From: Desulfobacter latus
GTDB taxonomy: Bacteria; Desulfobacterota; Desulfobacteria; Desulfobacterales; Desulfobacteraceae
DNA length: 64,000 bases
Assembly (NCBI RefSeq): GCF_013389365.1
Contig: NZ_JACADJ010000010.1
Coordinates: forward strand, 25,312-89,311
Direction of reading: 5' to 3'
Positions 24,760 through 34,179 of the stretch are shown one piece after another (within the stretch, counting starts at the first letter, position 1; the number at the start of each line of letters is the position of its first letter). The position numbers and the translations under genes were made by a program. The notes under the pieces were generated by a model. It searched no databases. It was not told the origin of the DNA and saw only the letters and a list, made by a program, of their open reading frames with translations.

Positions 24760-27396
24760 TTAGAAGAATGCACCAATTGAAAAGTCAAACTCACCATCAC
24801 CGGTGCGCTTAACATCTTTACCATCTATAACAATACCATAGGCCAGTCTGATGGGACCCATGGGAGAATTCCATCTAAGTTCAAGGCCTGAACTGGAATA
24901 CTGATCACCAAAGTCAATATCTTCACCGTCGTTATAGACATCGCCTCTGTCATAGAAAAATATACCGTAAACGCCTTGTTCTTCTGCAATGGGAAACATC
25001 ATTTCAATATTGAACTGGCAATACATCTCACCACCGACCTCAATGGAAGCGCTATCTCTGGTACCGTTGATGTCAGTATCGTCAAACCCTCTGATGGAAT
25101 TAATACCACCAAGATAGAAGCGTTCCCAGTCTATATCCGGATCTCCGTCGGTCCTGTCATCAAGATACCCACCCTTGGCGTAGATACCGGCTGAAAATTT
25201 CCAGAACAAAGGAAAAAATAGAGCTGATTCCGCCAGGTATTTGGTAAAATCAATCTCACCGCCCAGAAATTCACCCGCATACTCAATGGACAGTTTATGA
25301 TACTTGCCCTTTGTAGGTAAAAAATGATGGTTTCTTGAATCATAACTGATATAGGGCATGATACTTGATGTAAGATAATCGCCTTCAGTAACCGATGTAT
25401 AATCGGATTCCACATCTTTGATATCAAACTTCTCAATATTGTAAACCAGACCAATGGTGGTGTAATCCCAGAATCGCCGGGAGGCGCCGCGCAGGGTGAG
25501 TCCCATGGCATCTTTTTCATAATAATCGTATTCATTTTCAAGTTTATAGATATCAAATCCGGCTGAAATCGGTCTGTCAAACAACCAGGGTTCGGTGAAT
25601 GCGATATTATACAACGCAGTTTCTCCAGACATCCGAATGGTGAATTTTCCTGTCTGGCCTTTGCCGAATATGTTACGCTCTTCAATGGAAACTTGGCCAA
25701 AAGCACCGTCATCACTGGAGAAACCGCCGCCAAAAGAAAAGTTGCCTGTGGGTTTTTCTTCAACGTTTATCTGAACGTCCAGCTTATTTTCTTCTTTGGT
25801 TTTAACCGGTTTAATGTTGATATTCTGGAAATAGTCTTTGAATACAAGGTTCCTGTTGGAGCGTTGGATTTTTTTCATGCTGTATAGCCCCTGCTCCTCA
25901 ATGGCAAGTTCTCTTCGGATAACCTTGTCCCTGGTTTTTTCGTTGCCTGTAATGATGATCCGGTTAAAGTAGACAAGCGGGCCTTTATAAATGTCAAAGC
26001 TTATATTAACAATTGCGTCCTTGTCATTTTTATCCACTCTTGGCGTTACCCTGGCATTGGCATAGCCCTGGTTGGCATAAAAATCCTTAAGGGTAATCAT
26101 ATCTTTGCGGACAAGTTCCCTGTTATACAATTCAGATTTTTGGGAAACCAGAAGTTCTAAAAGCGCTTCTTTGGTAGTGAGAATGTCTCCTTTGATACGA
26201 ATTTCGCCGTTTTTATATTGGTCTCCCTCATCAATTTTAAACTTAATGGAAATATCTTCTTTTCCCATATTCACGACCGGATCAGATACTTTGACATTGA
26301 TAAATCCGTTATTTTTATACAAGGCTTCTATGCGAAGCACATCATTATCAAGTTCGGTTTCATCAAGATCGCCCGAGGATGTTATAAATGACCAGAAACC
26401 CTTTTCCCGGGTCTGCATCTCATCTTTGATATCATCATCGTCAAAATATTTATTGCCCTCAAAATCAATGGCGGTAATTTGTACTTTTTCACCTTCTTCA
26501 ATACTGAAAATAATATCTGCCTGATGGTTTTTCAATGGTTTGACGTCATAGGAAATCCGGCAGTTGTGATAATTTTTTTCATAATACAGACGTTTGAGTT
26601 TATCCACATCATTGTTCAGCTTATATACATTTAGAATGGACCCGGTCGATGTCCCGACAACCTCAAACAATTCCTGATCTTCATAAATATGATTGTTTTC
26701 AAAGCGGACATTACGGACACTGGGTTTTTCCTCAACTTCAAAGATGACTTCAACCCCTTTATCCATGTTTTGTTTTTTGATGACCACATCATCAAAATAA
26801 CCCATTTTATACACACTGTTTAAATCATTGCTTAACGCGGTGCGATCTAAAAGATCCCCTTTTTGGGATGAAATGATTCGCTGGATGGCATCTGCATCAA
26901 CACGCACATTGCCTTTGATGGTAATGGCTGAAATAATTTTTTGCTGAAACAGTTCGCCGACAATATCTTTTTCCAGGGAAGTTGCCCCTGCATACAATTC
27001 TGAAAGACTATCGGCTTGTGAGAAAAAGGTTAACGGTGCTTGTTTTTCATACACATTGTGCATCTGCGAATCAATACTCACCGCCTGTCCGGCTATAAAA
27101 ATGTCGCCGGTAATGATCCAGTCCACACCTAAACGGATACCCTCCCGGCGGAATTGATCGTATGCCCAGTCAGTTGTGTCAATAAAGGTGTCGCTAGTCA
27201 CTAGCGTTACACCGTCATTTTCAAATTTTTCCTTTAACATTTTTGATAGCGCCAGTGCAATTTTTTCATCCGGCTGCGCTGCCTGAACATGAAAGGGGAA
27301 TAAGGCGACTGCGACCCGTTCTTCGGCAAACAAAAGGCCTGTTCCCAAAAGACAGAAAACCGCTGCAAGCAATACACTGAACTTAATATTTTTCAT
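24760..27396 (-). CDS. bamA: Outer-membrane assembly factor BamA with extra N-terminal TolB/FlgO-like domain
   Basis: The protein has 878 residues, longer than the about 800 of E. coli BamA. After the signal peptide (LLAAVFCLLGTGLLFAE) comes a region of about 140 residues (VAVALFPFHVQAAQPDEKIALALSK.., LGVDWIITGDIF) that resembles TolB/FlgO-like lipoprotein domains rather than POTRA. Five POTRA domains follow from about residue 170 (ISAITIKGNVRVDADAI onward), then the 16-stranded barrel with the lid-lock motif in the form YLGGINSIRGFDD and a final strand ending FDFSIGAFF. It inserts beta-barrel proteins into the outer membrane. Confidence 0.95.
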   Translation of the reverse strand: MKNIKFSVLLAAVFCLLGTGLLFAEERVAVALFPFHVQAAQPDEKIALALSKMLKEKFENDGVTLVTSDTFIDTTDWAYDQFRREGIRLGVDWIITGDIFIAGQAVSIDSQMHNVYEKQAPLTFFSQADSLSELYAGATSLEKDIVGELFQQKIISAITIKGNVRVDADAIQRIISSQKGDLLDRTALSNDLNSVYKMGYFDDVVIKKQNMDKGVEVIFEVEEKPSVRNVRFENNHIYEDQELFEVVGTSTGSILNVYKLNNDVDKLKRLYYEKNYHNCRISYDVKPLKNHQADIIFSIEEGEKVQITAIDFEGNKYFDDDDIKDEMQTREKGFWSFITSSGDLDETELDNDVLRIEALYKNNGFINVKVSDPVVNMGKEDISIKFKIDEGDQYKNGEIRIKGDILTTKEALLELLVSQKSELYNRELVRKDMITLKDFYANQGYANARVTPRVDKNDKDAIVNISFDIYKGPLVYFNRIIITGNEKTRDKVIRRELAIEEQGLYSMKKIQRSNRNLVFKDYFQNINIKPVKTKEENKLDVQINVEEKPTGNFSFGGGFSSDDGAFGQVSIEERNIFGKGQTGKFTIRMSGETALYNIAFTEPWLFDRPISAGFDIYKLENEYDYYEKDAMGLTLRGASRRFWDYTTIGLVYNIEKFDIKDVESDYTSVTEGDYLTSSIMPYISYDSRNHHFLPTKGKYHKLSIEYAGEFLGGEIDFTKYLAESALFFPLFWKFSAGIYAKGGYLDDRTDGDPDIDWERFYLGGINSIRGFDDTDINGTRDSASIEVGGEMYCQFNIEMMFPIAEEQGVYGIFFYDRGDVYNDGEDIDFGDQYSSSGLELRWNSPMGPIRLAYGIVIDGKDVKRTGDGEFDFSIGAFF

Positions 27397-27419
27397 AGCT
27401 TAATCCTAAGCAAGTAATT

Positions 27420-28103
27420 TTACGCCGGTACGATTTTTCCGTTTTTCAACGTCAGTCTCCTGTCCATTAAACCGGCCAGATCTGAATTGTGCGTGACCAC
27501 GACAATGGTCATCCCCATTTCCCGGTTAAGTTCTTTCAAGAGTTGGTGAACCGCTTGGCTGTTCTGTTGATCCAGATTGCCGGTGGGTTCATCCGCCAGC
27601 AACAGTGCCGGCGCCATGACAAGCGCCCTTGCGATGGCCACCCGCTGTTGCTCACCCCCGGACAGATCTTCCACCCTGTATTCGATTCGGGCACCAAGTT
27701 CTACCCTTTCAAGCATATTTGCAGCATGTTTTTCAATAGTTTTTTTAGATTTGCCACTGATCAGCCCGGGCAACATGACATTTTCAACGGCTGTAAATCC
27801 CTGCAGCAGATAGTGAAATTGAAAAACAAAACCAATATTCTGGTTTCTAAAGGCGGCAAGTTTTTCATCATTATACCCCAGGATCTGTTCCCCCCTGAAC
27901 AGCAGATTTCCCGTGTCTGGTTTGTCAAGGGTACCGATAATATTCAGCAGGGTGGATTTACCGATACCTGAAGCCCCCAGGATAGCAATGGTTTCGCCCG
28001 GTTGTATGGATAAGTCGGCCTTGTGCAGAATGTCCAGTGCCGCTGTCTTGGATACAAAAGAGCGTGACACCCCGTTTAGTTGAATCAACGGCGTGTCATC
28101 CAT
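27420..28103 (-). CDS. lolD: Lipoprotein-releasing ABC transporter ATP-binding protein LolD
   Basis: This ABC ATPase (227 residues) carries the Walker A motif GASGIGKST, the Q-loop NIGFVFQFHYLLQGFTA (LolD-type HLLP-like region reads HYLLQGFTA), signature LSGGEQQRVAIARAL, Walker B LLLADEPTGNLD and the switch His in VVVTHN. The FQFHxLL sequence is typical of LolD and distinguishes it from MacB and FtsE. It overlaps the lolC/E gene by eight bases. Together they extract lipoproteins from the inner membrane for LolA. Confidence 0.93.
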   Translation of the reverse strand: MDDTPLIQLNGVSRSFVSKTAALDILHKADLSIQPGETIAILGASGIGKSTLLNIIGTLDKPDTGNLLFRGEQILGYNDEKLAAFRNQNIGFVFQFHYLLQGFTAVENVMLPGLISGKSKKTIEKHAANMLERVELGARIEYRVEDLSGGEQQRVAIARALVMAPALLLADEPTGNLDQQNSQAVHQLLKELNREMGMTIVVVTHNSDLAGLMDRRLTLKNGKIVPA

Positions 28104-29319
28104 ATCTTATGGCCTCCACCGGGTTCATTCGTGACGCTTTATATGAGGGGTACAGGGTGGACAAAAAACAAATTAAAAGGGCGGATACCGCGGTTAAAAT
28201 AACATCCGAAAATTCAAGTTGAACCGGAAGGGTGGTAAACGGGTATGCCTCGGGCAGCTTGATAAATTCGTATCGTTTAAGGATGTAACAGATCACCACC
28301 CCGAACGTTGTCCCGAAACCCGTGCCGATGATGCCGATAATCATCCCTTTGATAATAAAAATACGGCGGATCATGGCATTTGTGGCACCCATTGCTTTTA
28401 ATACGGCAATATCACGGGTTTTTTCCATAACCATCATGATCAGTGCCGATGCAATATTAAATGCCGCCACAAGAATAATCAGTGTTAAAATGACAAACAT
28501 GGCGGTTTTCTCAAGTTTAAGTGCTGAAAAAAGGCTTTGGTTGATATCCATCCAGTTGCGAAGATAATACGGATACTCAATGAATCCAAGTTCATTTTGA
28601 CTTATTTTTTTGACCTTGAATATCTGATCGGTCCATATGCCGAAAGCCGACACTTTGCCTTTGGCCGATACCAATGCCTGGACCTGATCCAGACGCGCAT
28701 AGGCCAGGCTGGAATCGTATTCCGACATGCCGGATTTAAAGGTACCGGTGACCACAAACTGCTTCATAGACGGAATATGACCCATGGGGGAGATAATGCC
28801 CGATGCCGACATAAGGATCACCCGGTCGCCTTCCATCACCCCCACGGCATGGGCCAGGGACTGACCGAGAATAATACCGGGTAAGCCTTTTGTGATCGTT
28901 GTTTCGCTCAATGCGTTTTCAAGGTCTTCGGGTGTGTATCCTTTAATCAATGCGGCCTCTTTTTCCGGTTCTATCCCCCGGAGAATGATCCCGGAAAAAG
29001 CGTTGGTCGTACGTATCATGGCCTGGCCGAATAAGATGGGAGAGACGGCGGTGACCCCCGCGGTCTGTCTGATCTTGTCTTCCATATCCGGATCAGGGGT
29101 AAAGTGGCCGGAATAGTTCATGGCCAGAATATGGGGCTCGAGTCCAAGAATTCGATTCCTGAATTCTGTTTCCGATCCGCTCATAACGGCAATAACCACC
29201 ACCAGCGCCATAACGCCGAGAATCACACCAGCCACGGACAACAGGGTGATCAGAGAGATAAATCCCTCCTTGCGTTTGGCCCGCAGGTATTTTCCGGCTA
29301 TGAAAAGTTCTGCTCCCAC
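28096..29319 (-). CDS. Lipoprotein-releasing ABC transporter permease (LolC/E)
   Basis: The start is GTG at 29319 with AAAGGT upstream. The 407-residue protein has one N-terminal membrane helix (SLITLLSVAGVILGVMALVVVIAVMSG in parts), a MacB-like periplasmic domain, and three C-terminal helices with the motifs MVMEKTRDIAVLKAMGATNAMIRRIFIIKG (in parts) and LYPSYKASRMNPVEAIRYG at the end. There is only one permease gene next to lolD, suggesting a homodimeric permease (LolF-like) rather than separate LolC and LolE; other copies may exist elsewhere. It follows lysS by nine bases. Confidence 0.92.
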   Translation of the reverse strand: MGAELFIAGKYLRAKRKEGFISLITLLSVAGVILGVMALVVVIAVMSGSETEFRNRILGLEPHILAMNYSGHFTPDPDMEDKIRQTAGVTAVSPILFGQAMIRTTNAFSGIILRGIEPEKEAALIKGYTPEDLENALSETTITKGLPGIILGQSLAHAVGVMEGDRVILMSASGIISPMGHIPSMKQFVVTGTFKSGMSEYDSSLAYARLDQVQALVSAKGKVSAFGIWTDQIFKVKKISQNELGFIEYPYYLRNWMDINQSLFSALKLEKTAMFVILTLIILVAAFNIASALIMMVMEKTRDIAVLKAMGATNAMIRRIFIIKGMIIGIIGTGFGTTFGVVICYILKRYEFIKLPEAYPFTTLPVQLEFSDVILTAVSALLICFLSTLYPSYKASRMNPVEAIRYG

Positions 29320-29328
29320 AAAGACCTT

Positions 29329-30807
29329 TTATGCTTTTTTCATATGTGGAAAAAGAATCACCTCGCGTATGGAGGCGGCATCCGTCAGCAGCATGACAAG
29401 ACGGTCAATACCGATCCCCTGCCCTGCCGTGGGCGGCATGCCGTATTCCAGGGCCTCGACATACTCCGTATCCATGATATGGGCTTCATCATTGCCCTCA
29501 TCACGCTGGCGCACCTGCATGAGAAAGCGGTTATACTGGTCTTCAGGGTCATTGATTTCGGAAAATCCGTTGGCGATCTCCCTGCCGGCAATGAATAATT
29601 CAAACCGGTCCGTCAGTTCGGCATCGGATTCGCTTTTTCTGGACAGAGGGGAGACTTCCACCGGATATCCGGTAATGAATGTGGGCTGAATGAGTTTAGG
29701 CTCCACAAACGCATCAAAAAGTTTGGTCAGCACTTTCCCATGCCGGTCTTTTTTGGCGATTTGAATATTTTCCTTTTCAGCGTATGCAAGTAACGCCTGG
29801 GTATCGTTGATCATGGCCGGATCAATCCCCCCGATCTCCGACAGGGAATCTATCATGGAGATGCGTTTCCAGCCCTTTGAAAAATCAATGGTCAAGCCCT
29901 GGTATTCAACGCTGCCGGCTCCGGTAATCTGGGTGACAATAGTGGAAAACATCTCTTCGGTCAAGTCCATCAGATCTTCATAGGTGGCATAGGCCTGATA
30001 AAATTCGACCATGGTAAATTCCGGATTATGCCGGGTGGAAACCCCTTCGTTCCTAAAATTCCGGTTGATTTCAAACACTTTTTCAAATCCGCCGACCACC
30101 AGTCGTTTCAGATACAGTTCCGGTGCGATACGCAGGTACAGTTCCATGCCCAGGGCATTGTGCCAGGTTTTAAACGGGGTGGCTTCAGCACCGCCGGGCA
30201 ACGTCTGCATCATGGGGGTTTCCACCTCCATGAATCCGTTTTCATCAAAAAACCGTCTCATGGCAGCCACAATGGCACTTCTTTTTTTAAAAATCTGCCG
30301 GGTATTTTCATTCATGATCAGATCAAGGTACCGTTGGCGGTATCTTTTTTCAGGGTCTTTGATGCCGTGAAATTTTTCAGGCAGCGGCCTTACAGACTTT
30401 GATAAAAGCTTAAAACGTTCGGCAAGCAAGGTCCATTCACCGGTTCTTGTCTGGAACAAAGGGCCTTCAACACCGATGAAATCGCCAATATCCAGTTTTT
30501 TAAACAGCGCATATACATCATCTCCCACTTTGTTTTTCTGGATATATGCCTGCATCTGCTCACCATCATCCTGGAATCTGACAAATGAGGATTTCCCCAT
30601 TTTATTGACGGCCATCATACGGCCGGCCAGGCAGAATTTGCGCCCGTTTTCGCCCAGGGAACCGACATTCTTTTCTATAATGTCTTTTACGTCATGAACC
30701 CTGTGATCGGGTTTGAAATCATTGGGATACAGGCTGATGCCTTCGGTTTTTAGCTCGTTTATCTTTTCTTTACGAAGATCAAGTAGTTTGCTTGTTTTCT
30801 TATCCAT
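29329..30807 (-). CDS. lysS: Lysyl-tRNA synthetase (class II)
   Basis: The 492-residue enzyme has the OB-fold anticodon domain (LAGRMMAVNKMGKSSFVRFQD) and a class II catalytic core: motif 1 FFDENGFMEVETPMMQ, motif 2 FRNEGVSTRHNPEFTMVEFYQA (in parts) and motif 3 GIGIDRLVMLLTD. It charges tRNA-Lys. It is the first gene of the envelope operon reaching to the corC-like gene, and the promoter at 30920-30948 would drive all ten genes. Pairing of lysS with lolCDE at the head of such operons is also seen in related bacteria. Confidence 0.96.
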   Translation of the reverse strand: MDKKTSKLLDLRKEKINELKTEGISLYPNDFKPDHRVHDVKDIIEKNVGSLGENGRKFCLAGRMMAVNKMGKSSFVRFQDDGEQMQAYIQKNKVGDDVYALFKKLDIGDFIGVEGPLFQTRTGEWTLLAERFKLLSKSVRPLPEKFHGIKDPEKRYRQRYLDLIMNENTRQIFKKRSAIVAAMRRFFDENGFMEVETPMMQTLPGGAEATPFKTWHNALGMELYLRIAPELYLKRLVVGGFEKVFEINRNFRNEGVSTRHNPEFTMVEFYQAYATYEDLMDLTEEMFSTIVTQITGAGSVEYQGLTIDFSKGWKRISMIDSLSEIGGIDPAMINDTQALLAYAEKENIQIAKKDRHGKVLTKLFDAFVEPKLIQPTFITGYPVEVSPLSRKSESDAELTDRFELFIAGREIANGFSEINDPEDQYNRFLMQVRQRDEGNDEAHIMDTEYVEALEYGMPPTAGQGIGIDRLVMLLTDAASIREVILFPHMKKA

Positions 30808-30919
30808 AAAATAGCTGCTTTCGTTTATATTTTGGCTCCGGATTTATAACTAAAAAAAGGGCTGCTTTGTTTTGATTTAAAACTTTAAGGCACGGTAAAC
30901 CCCATGAATAAAACGTGGT

Positions 30920-30948
30920 AAAATAGCGTTTTTGTTTAGCCTTGTCAA
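30920..30948 (-). promoter_or_regulatory. Predicted promoter of the lysS-lol-bamA-lpx operon
   Basis: On the minus strand TTGACA, 17 bases, TATTTT. The predicted start is near 30913, giving an untranslated leader of about 105 bases before lysS. It is divergent from the rdgB promoter. Confidence 0.62.
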
Positions 30949-30970
30949 TGACGCTCACCTTTACAAACCT

Positions 30971-31000
30971 TTGACCTGCACTTATACTAAGTTTTATATT
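30971..31000 (+). promoter_or_regulatory. Predicted promoter of rdgB
   Basis: TTGACC, 18 bases, TATATT, with transcription expected from about 31007, some 30 bases before the GTG start of rdgB. It would also serve the nitroreductase and radical SAM genes downstream, which are spaced by overlap or two bases. Confidence 0.5.
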
Positions 31001-31038
31001 ATAAATAAACAGCCTAATACTGCACAAGGAGCTTTCAG

Positions 31039-31707
31039 GTGAAACAGATTTTAGTACTGGCCTCGACCAATAAAGGCAAAACAAAGGAATTACAAGAAAG
31101 GCTGCAAGGCTATCCGGTTGATATAAAAAACCTGTCTGATTTCGGCCCCATTCCCGAAATAATAGAGGACGGGGAGACCTTTGACGACAATGCATATAAA
31201 AAAGCGTCGTTTACGGCCAGAGTTCTGGGATACCCGGCCCTGGCGGATGACTCAGGGCTTTGCGTGGCGGCGCTGGGCGGCGCACCCGGCGTGTATTCGG
31301 CCCGTTACGCCGGAGAAAATGCCACGGACCAGGACAATGTGGATAAACTTCTGGAAGACATGAAAAATGAAGAAAACCGTAAAGCCGCTTTTGAATGTGT
31401 GATCTCCATTGCAGTGCCCACAGGTGCCGCGTTGACCTATGAAGGCCGCTGCGAAGGGGTACTCACCCGGGAACCTGCGGGCGACAACGGGTTTGGTTAT
31501 GATCCGTTGTTCTTTTTCCCGGCGTTGGATAAAACCTTTGCCCAGTTATCCATGGCGGAGAAAGCAACGGTCAGCCACAGGGGAAAGGCATTGCAGGAGA
31601 TCACCCAGGAGATGGATAAAATTCTGGACTGGATAGATATTCAAATGTCCCGGATCAACACCCAAACGGGCAGCTGTCTTGCACCCAAAGGGAAAAATAA
31701 TGGATAA
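31039..31707 (+). CDS. rdgB: XTP/dITP diphosphatase (RdgB/HAM1)
   Basis: The start is GTG at 31039 with AAGGAG upstream. The 222-residue protein shows the family motifs ASTNKGKTKELQ, ETFDDNAYKKA, ALADDSGLCVAALGGAPGVYSARYAG (in parts), GFGYDPLFFFP and the C-terminal SHRGKAL. It removes non-canonical purine triphosphates (ITP, XTP) from the nucleotide pool. Its stop codon overlaps the next gene's start. Confidence 0.95.
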   Translation: MKQILVLASTNKGKTKELQERLQGYPVDIKNLSDFGPIPEIIEDGETFDDNAYKKASFTARVLGYPALADDSGLCVAALGGAPGVYSARYAGENATDQDNVDKLLEDMKNEENRKAAFECVISIAVPTGAALTYEGRCEGVLTREPAGDNGFGYDPLFFFPALDKTFAQLSMAEKATVSHRGKALQEITQEMDKILDWIDIQMSRINTQTGSCLAPKGKNNG

Positions 31708-32290
31708 ATTCAAAGAATTCAAAGAACTGGTAAAATCCAACCGGTCCTGCAGACGCTTTGACAATACGTTTGCCCTGGATACCCAGACCTTGACCGAGCT
31801 TGTGGAACTGTCCCGGTATACCGCATCCGGGGCCAACAACCAACCGCTGAAATATATTATTTCCAGCAGCCGGGAACAAAATGATCAGATTTTTTCATGT
31901 CTGACCTGGGCTGCTTATCTCAAAGATTGGAAAGGCCCGGAACCCGGGGAACAGCCCACGGGATACATCGTTATCCTGGGGGACACCACTATTGCAAACA
32001 ATTTCTGGTGCGACCACGGCATTGCCGCCCAAACCCTGCTGCTTGGCGCCCGGGCAAGGGGATTGGCCGGATGTATGTTTGCCGCCATTAATATTAAAAA
32101 ATTAAAAGAACTGCTCGGCATCGGTGATCACCTGGCGGTCATGCTGGTGATCGCACTTGGCAAACCCGTGGAAGAAGCCTGCATTGATGATGTGGGGGAC
32201 GACGGGGATATCCGGTACTTCCGGGATGAAAATCAGGTTCACCACGTTCCCAAGCGCAAGCTTGAAGATCTCATTCTCAACGCCTTGTAA
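31700..32290 (+). CDS. Nitroreductase-family flavoprotein
   Basis: The ATG at 31700 overlaps the rdgB stop and has AAAGGGA six bases upstream; a longer frame from 31679 is unlikely. The 196-residue protein has NRSCRRFDNTF (FMN phosphate-binding Arg residues), SRYTASGANNQPLKYII, and GIAAQTLLLGARARGLAGCMF, typical of the nitroreductase fold. The substrate is unknown. It lies between rdgB and a radical SAM gene, with only two bases to the latter. Confidence 0.85.
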   Translation: MDKFKEFKELVKSNRSCRRFDNTFALDTQTLTELVELSRYTASGANNQPLKYIISSSREQNDQIFSCLTWAAYLKDWKGPEPGEQPTGYIVILGDTTIANNFWCDHGIAAQTLLLGARARGLAGCMFAAINIKKLKELLGIGDHLAVMLVIALGKPVEEACIDDVGDDGDIRYFRDENQVHHVPKRKLEDLILNAL

Positions 32291-32292
32291 CG

Positions 32293-34062
32293 GTGAAGAT
32301 TCTATTTGTTAATCCATCCTGCCTGGATCCAAGGGTTACGGACCCGGATGCGCTTCAGGTCCCCATCGGGCTTTATTACCTGGCATCCGGGCTTCTGGAC
32401 CAGGGTTTAGTATCAGGTATTTTAAATCTTGCACCGGCAGGTCCGGCCAACCCGTCGGCAAAGGGATCGGACGAGAAGGCACTTGACTTGTTCACCCAAT
32501 CCATCATGCAGGAACAGCCTGATATCATCGGATTTTCCGTCACCAGCCCCACCCGGATCAATGCCATGGCATGTGCAGACAAGGCCCGGCAGATCCTGCC
32601 CGACATCCTTATTGTCTTTGGAGGACCCGGGGCCACCTTTATGGCGGACTTCCTGTTTGGCGCCTGCCCGGCCCTGGATGTAATTGTCAAAGGCGAAGGA
32701 GAGATCAGCACAACAAAACTGGTCAATGCGGCAAAACGAATAAAAAACCGTTTTGGCACCTTTCACCAGGATCAGTCCATCCAAGCTGATCTGGTACAGG
32801 ACCTTAGCCGAATTCCCGGCATTGTTTACCGCAATGGACCAAACCTTCATGACACAGGCCAAACTGAACTGATAGAGAATCTGGACACCCTGCCCCACCC
32901 GTCCCGGTATTTCACTTACCAGCACCTGGCCATGTCCAGGGGATGTCCCGGGAAATGCACCTTTTGCGGCTCTCCAAAGTTCTGGGGCACCGCCCTTGTC
33001 CGCCGACACTCGCCCCAATGGCTGTTTGAAGAGATAAAGGCACTTGCCCAAAAAGGGGTAACCCATTTTTTCATCAGTGACGATACCTTTACCATGGATT
33101 GTGATGCGGTCAGGGAATTGTGCGAAAAAATTATCCGGGCAGATCTTGGCATCACCTGGAATGCCATCTCCCGGGTGGATTATATTGACGAGCGCATACT
33201 GGGCCCCATGCGCCGGGCCGGATGCATCCAGATCAGCTTCGGCATTGAATCCGGGGCTGAGCCCATCAAAAAGATCCTTGGCAAACCTATTGACAATGAC
33301 ACCTGCGTGGCCGCCTTTGACAAGGTGCGTGCCGCAGGGATCCTGCCCCGGGCCTATTTTATCTATGGCGCGCCGGGAGAGACGGATGCCACCATCCAGG
33401 ACAGCATTGATCTTATGATCCGTTTGGGTCCGCTGAGTACGGTATTTTACATGCTGGTCACCTTCCCCGGTACAGCCCTGTATAACCGGGCATTACAGAA
33501 AGGATGGACCCATGATGGTGTCTGGCAAAAAAACATTGAAGATTTGCCCTGGTGGGAACTGGACCCGGATATGGACTTTCCCCGGGTTAAGGAATGGGGG
33601 GACCAGCTCAGGCAGGCGTTCTTTGACCACCTTGAGGCGTTTGTCAACCGTATTACCTTTTGTCCGGATAACGCATCTGCGCCCTTGCATGCTGATTTTT
33701 TATCCAGGCTTGCCATGACCTTTTCCCATGGAGAATATGCCCGGGATGAACGGGTTGGAAACGCTGAACAGATAGCAGTGAATCTGTTTGAAAAGGCGCT
33801 GCAGTTTTATCCCTGCCCCAGAGCCTTCCAGGGGCTTGCCATGATTTACCAGAAACAAAAAAATTTTACCAAGGCCATGGCCTTTCTTGATAAAGGTCTG
33901 TCCCATTTTCCAGAAGACAAGGATCTGTGCGTGTGTATGGGGGTATGCCTGATGAACATCGGTGATTTTCACACCGCGTTAACATATTTCACCCCGTTTG
34001 CCCAAGATCCGGCTTTGAGTCAATACATCAGCATATGCAAACAGAAAACAACGCTATCATAA
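32293..34062 (+). CDS. B12-binding radical SAM protein with C-terminal TPR repeats
   Basis: The start is GTG at 32293, two bases after the previous stop. The N-terminal 160 residues form a cobalamin-binding Rossmann-like domain (KILFVNPSCLDP, PIGLYYLASGL, IIGFSVTSPTRI, VFGGPGATF), without the classic DxHxxG, so cobalamin may bind base-on or not at all. The radical SAM core has CPGKCTFC (CxxxCxxC, about residue 217) after MSRG. The last 120 residues look like two or three TPRs (LFEKALQFYPCPRAFQGLAMIYQKQ in parts). The family includes methylases and ring-forming enzymes; the substrate cannot be told. Confidence 0.85.
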   Translation: MKILFVNPSCLDPRVTDPDALQVPIGLYYLASGLLDQGLVSGILNLAPAGPANPSAKGSDEKALDLFTQSIMQEQPDIIGFSVTSPTRINAMACADKARQILPDILIVFGGPGATFMADFLFGACPALDVIVKGEGEISTTKLVNAAKRIKNRFGTFHQDQSIQADLVQDLSRIPGIVYRNGPNLHDTGQTELIENLDTLPHPSRYFTYQHLAMSRGCPGKCTFCGSPKFWGTALVRRHSPQWLFEEIKALAQKGVTHFFISDDTFTMDCDAVRELCEKIIRADLGITWNAISRVDYIDERILGPMRRAGCIQISFGIESGAEPIKKILGKPIDNDTCVAAFDKVRAAGILPRAYFIYGAPGETDATIQDSIDLMIRLGPLSTVFYMLVTFPGTALYNRALQKGWTHDGVWQKNIEDLPWWELDPDMDFPRVKEWGDQLRQAFFDHLEAFVNRITFCPDNASAPLHADFLSRLAMTFSHGEYARDERVGNAEQIAVNLFEKALQFYPCPRAFQGLAMIYQKQKNFTKAMAFLDKGLSHFPEDKDLCVCMGVCLMNIGDFHTALTYFTPFAQDPALSQYISICKQKTTLS

Positions 34063-34179
34063 ACTTAAACGTTGAGTTTTTTATCTTACCATGAAGAACA
34101 TGAAGCGCATGAAGAATAAACATAGCTGAAAAATCAATCTTCATGTCCTTTATGTTTTTAATTTGGAAGCGAGTAATAT

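Noticed and set aside
25131..25763. 210-residue open frame on the minus strand inside bamA
   Set aside because: Out of frame within the BamA barrel; no start signal and no known domain.
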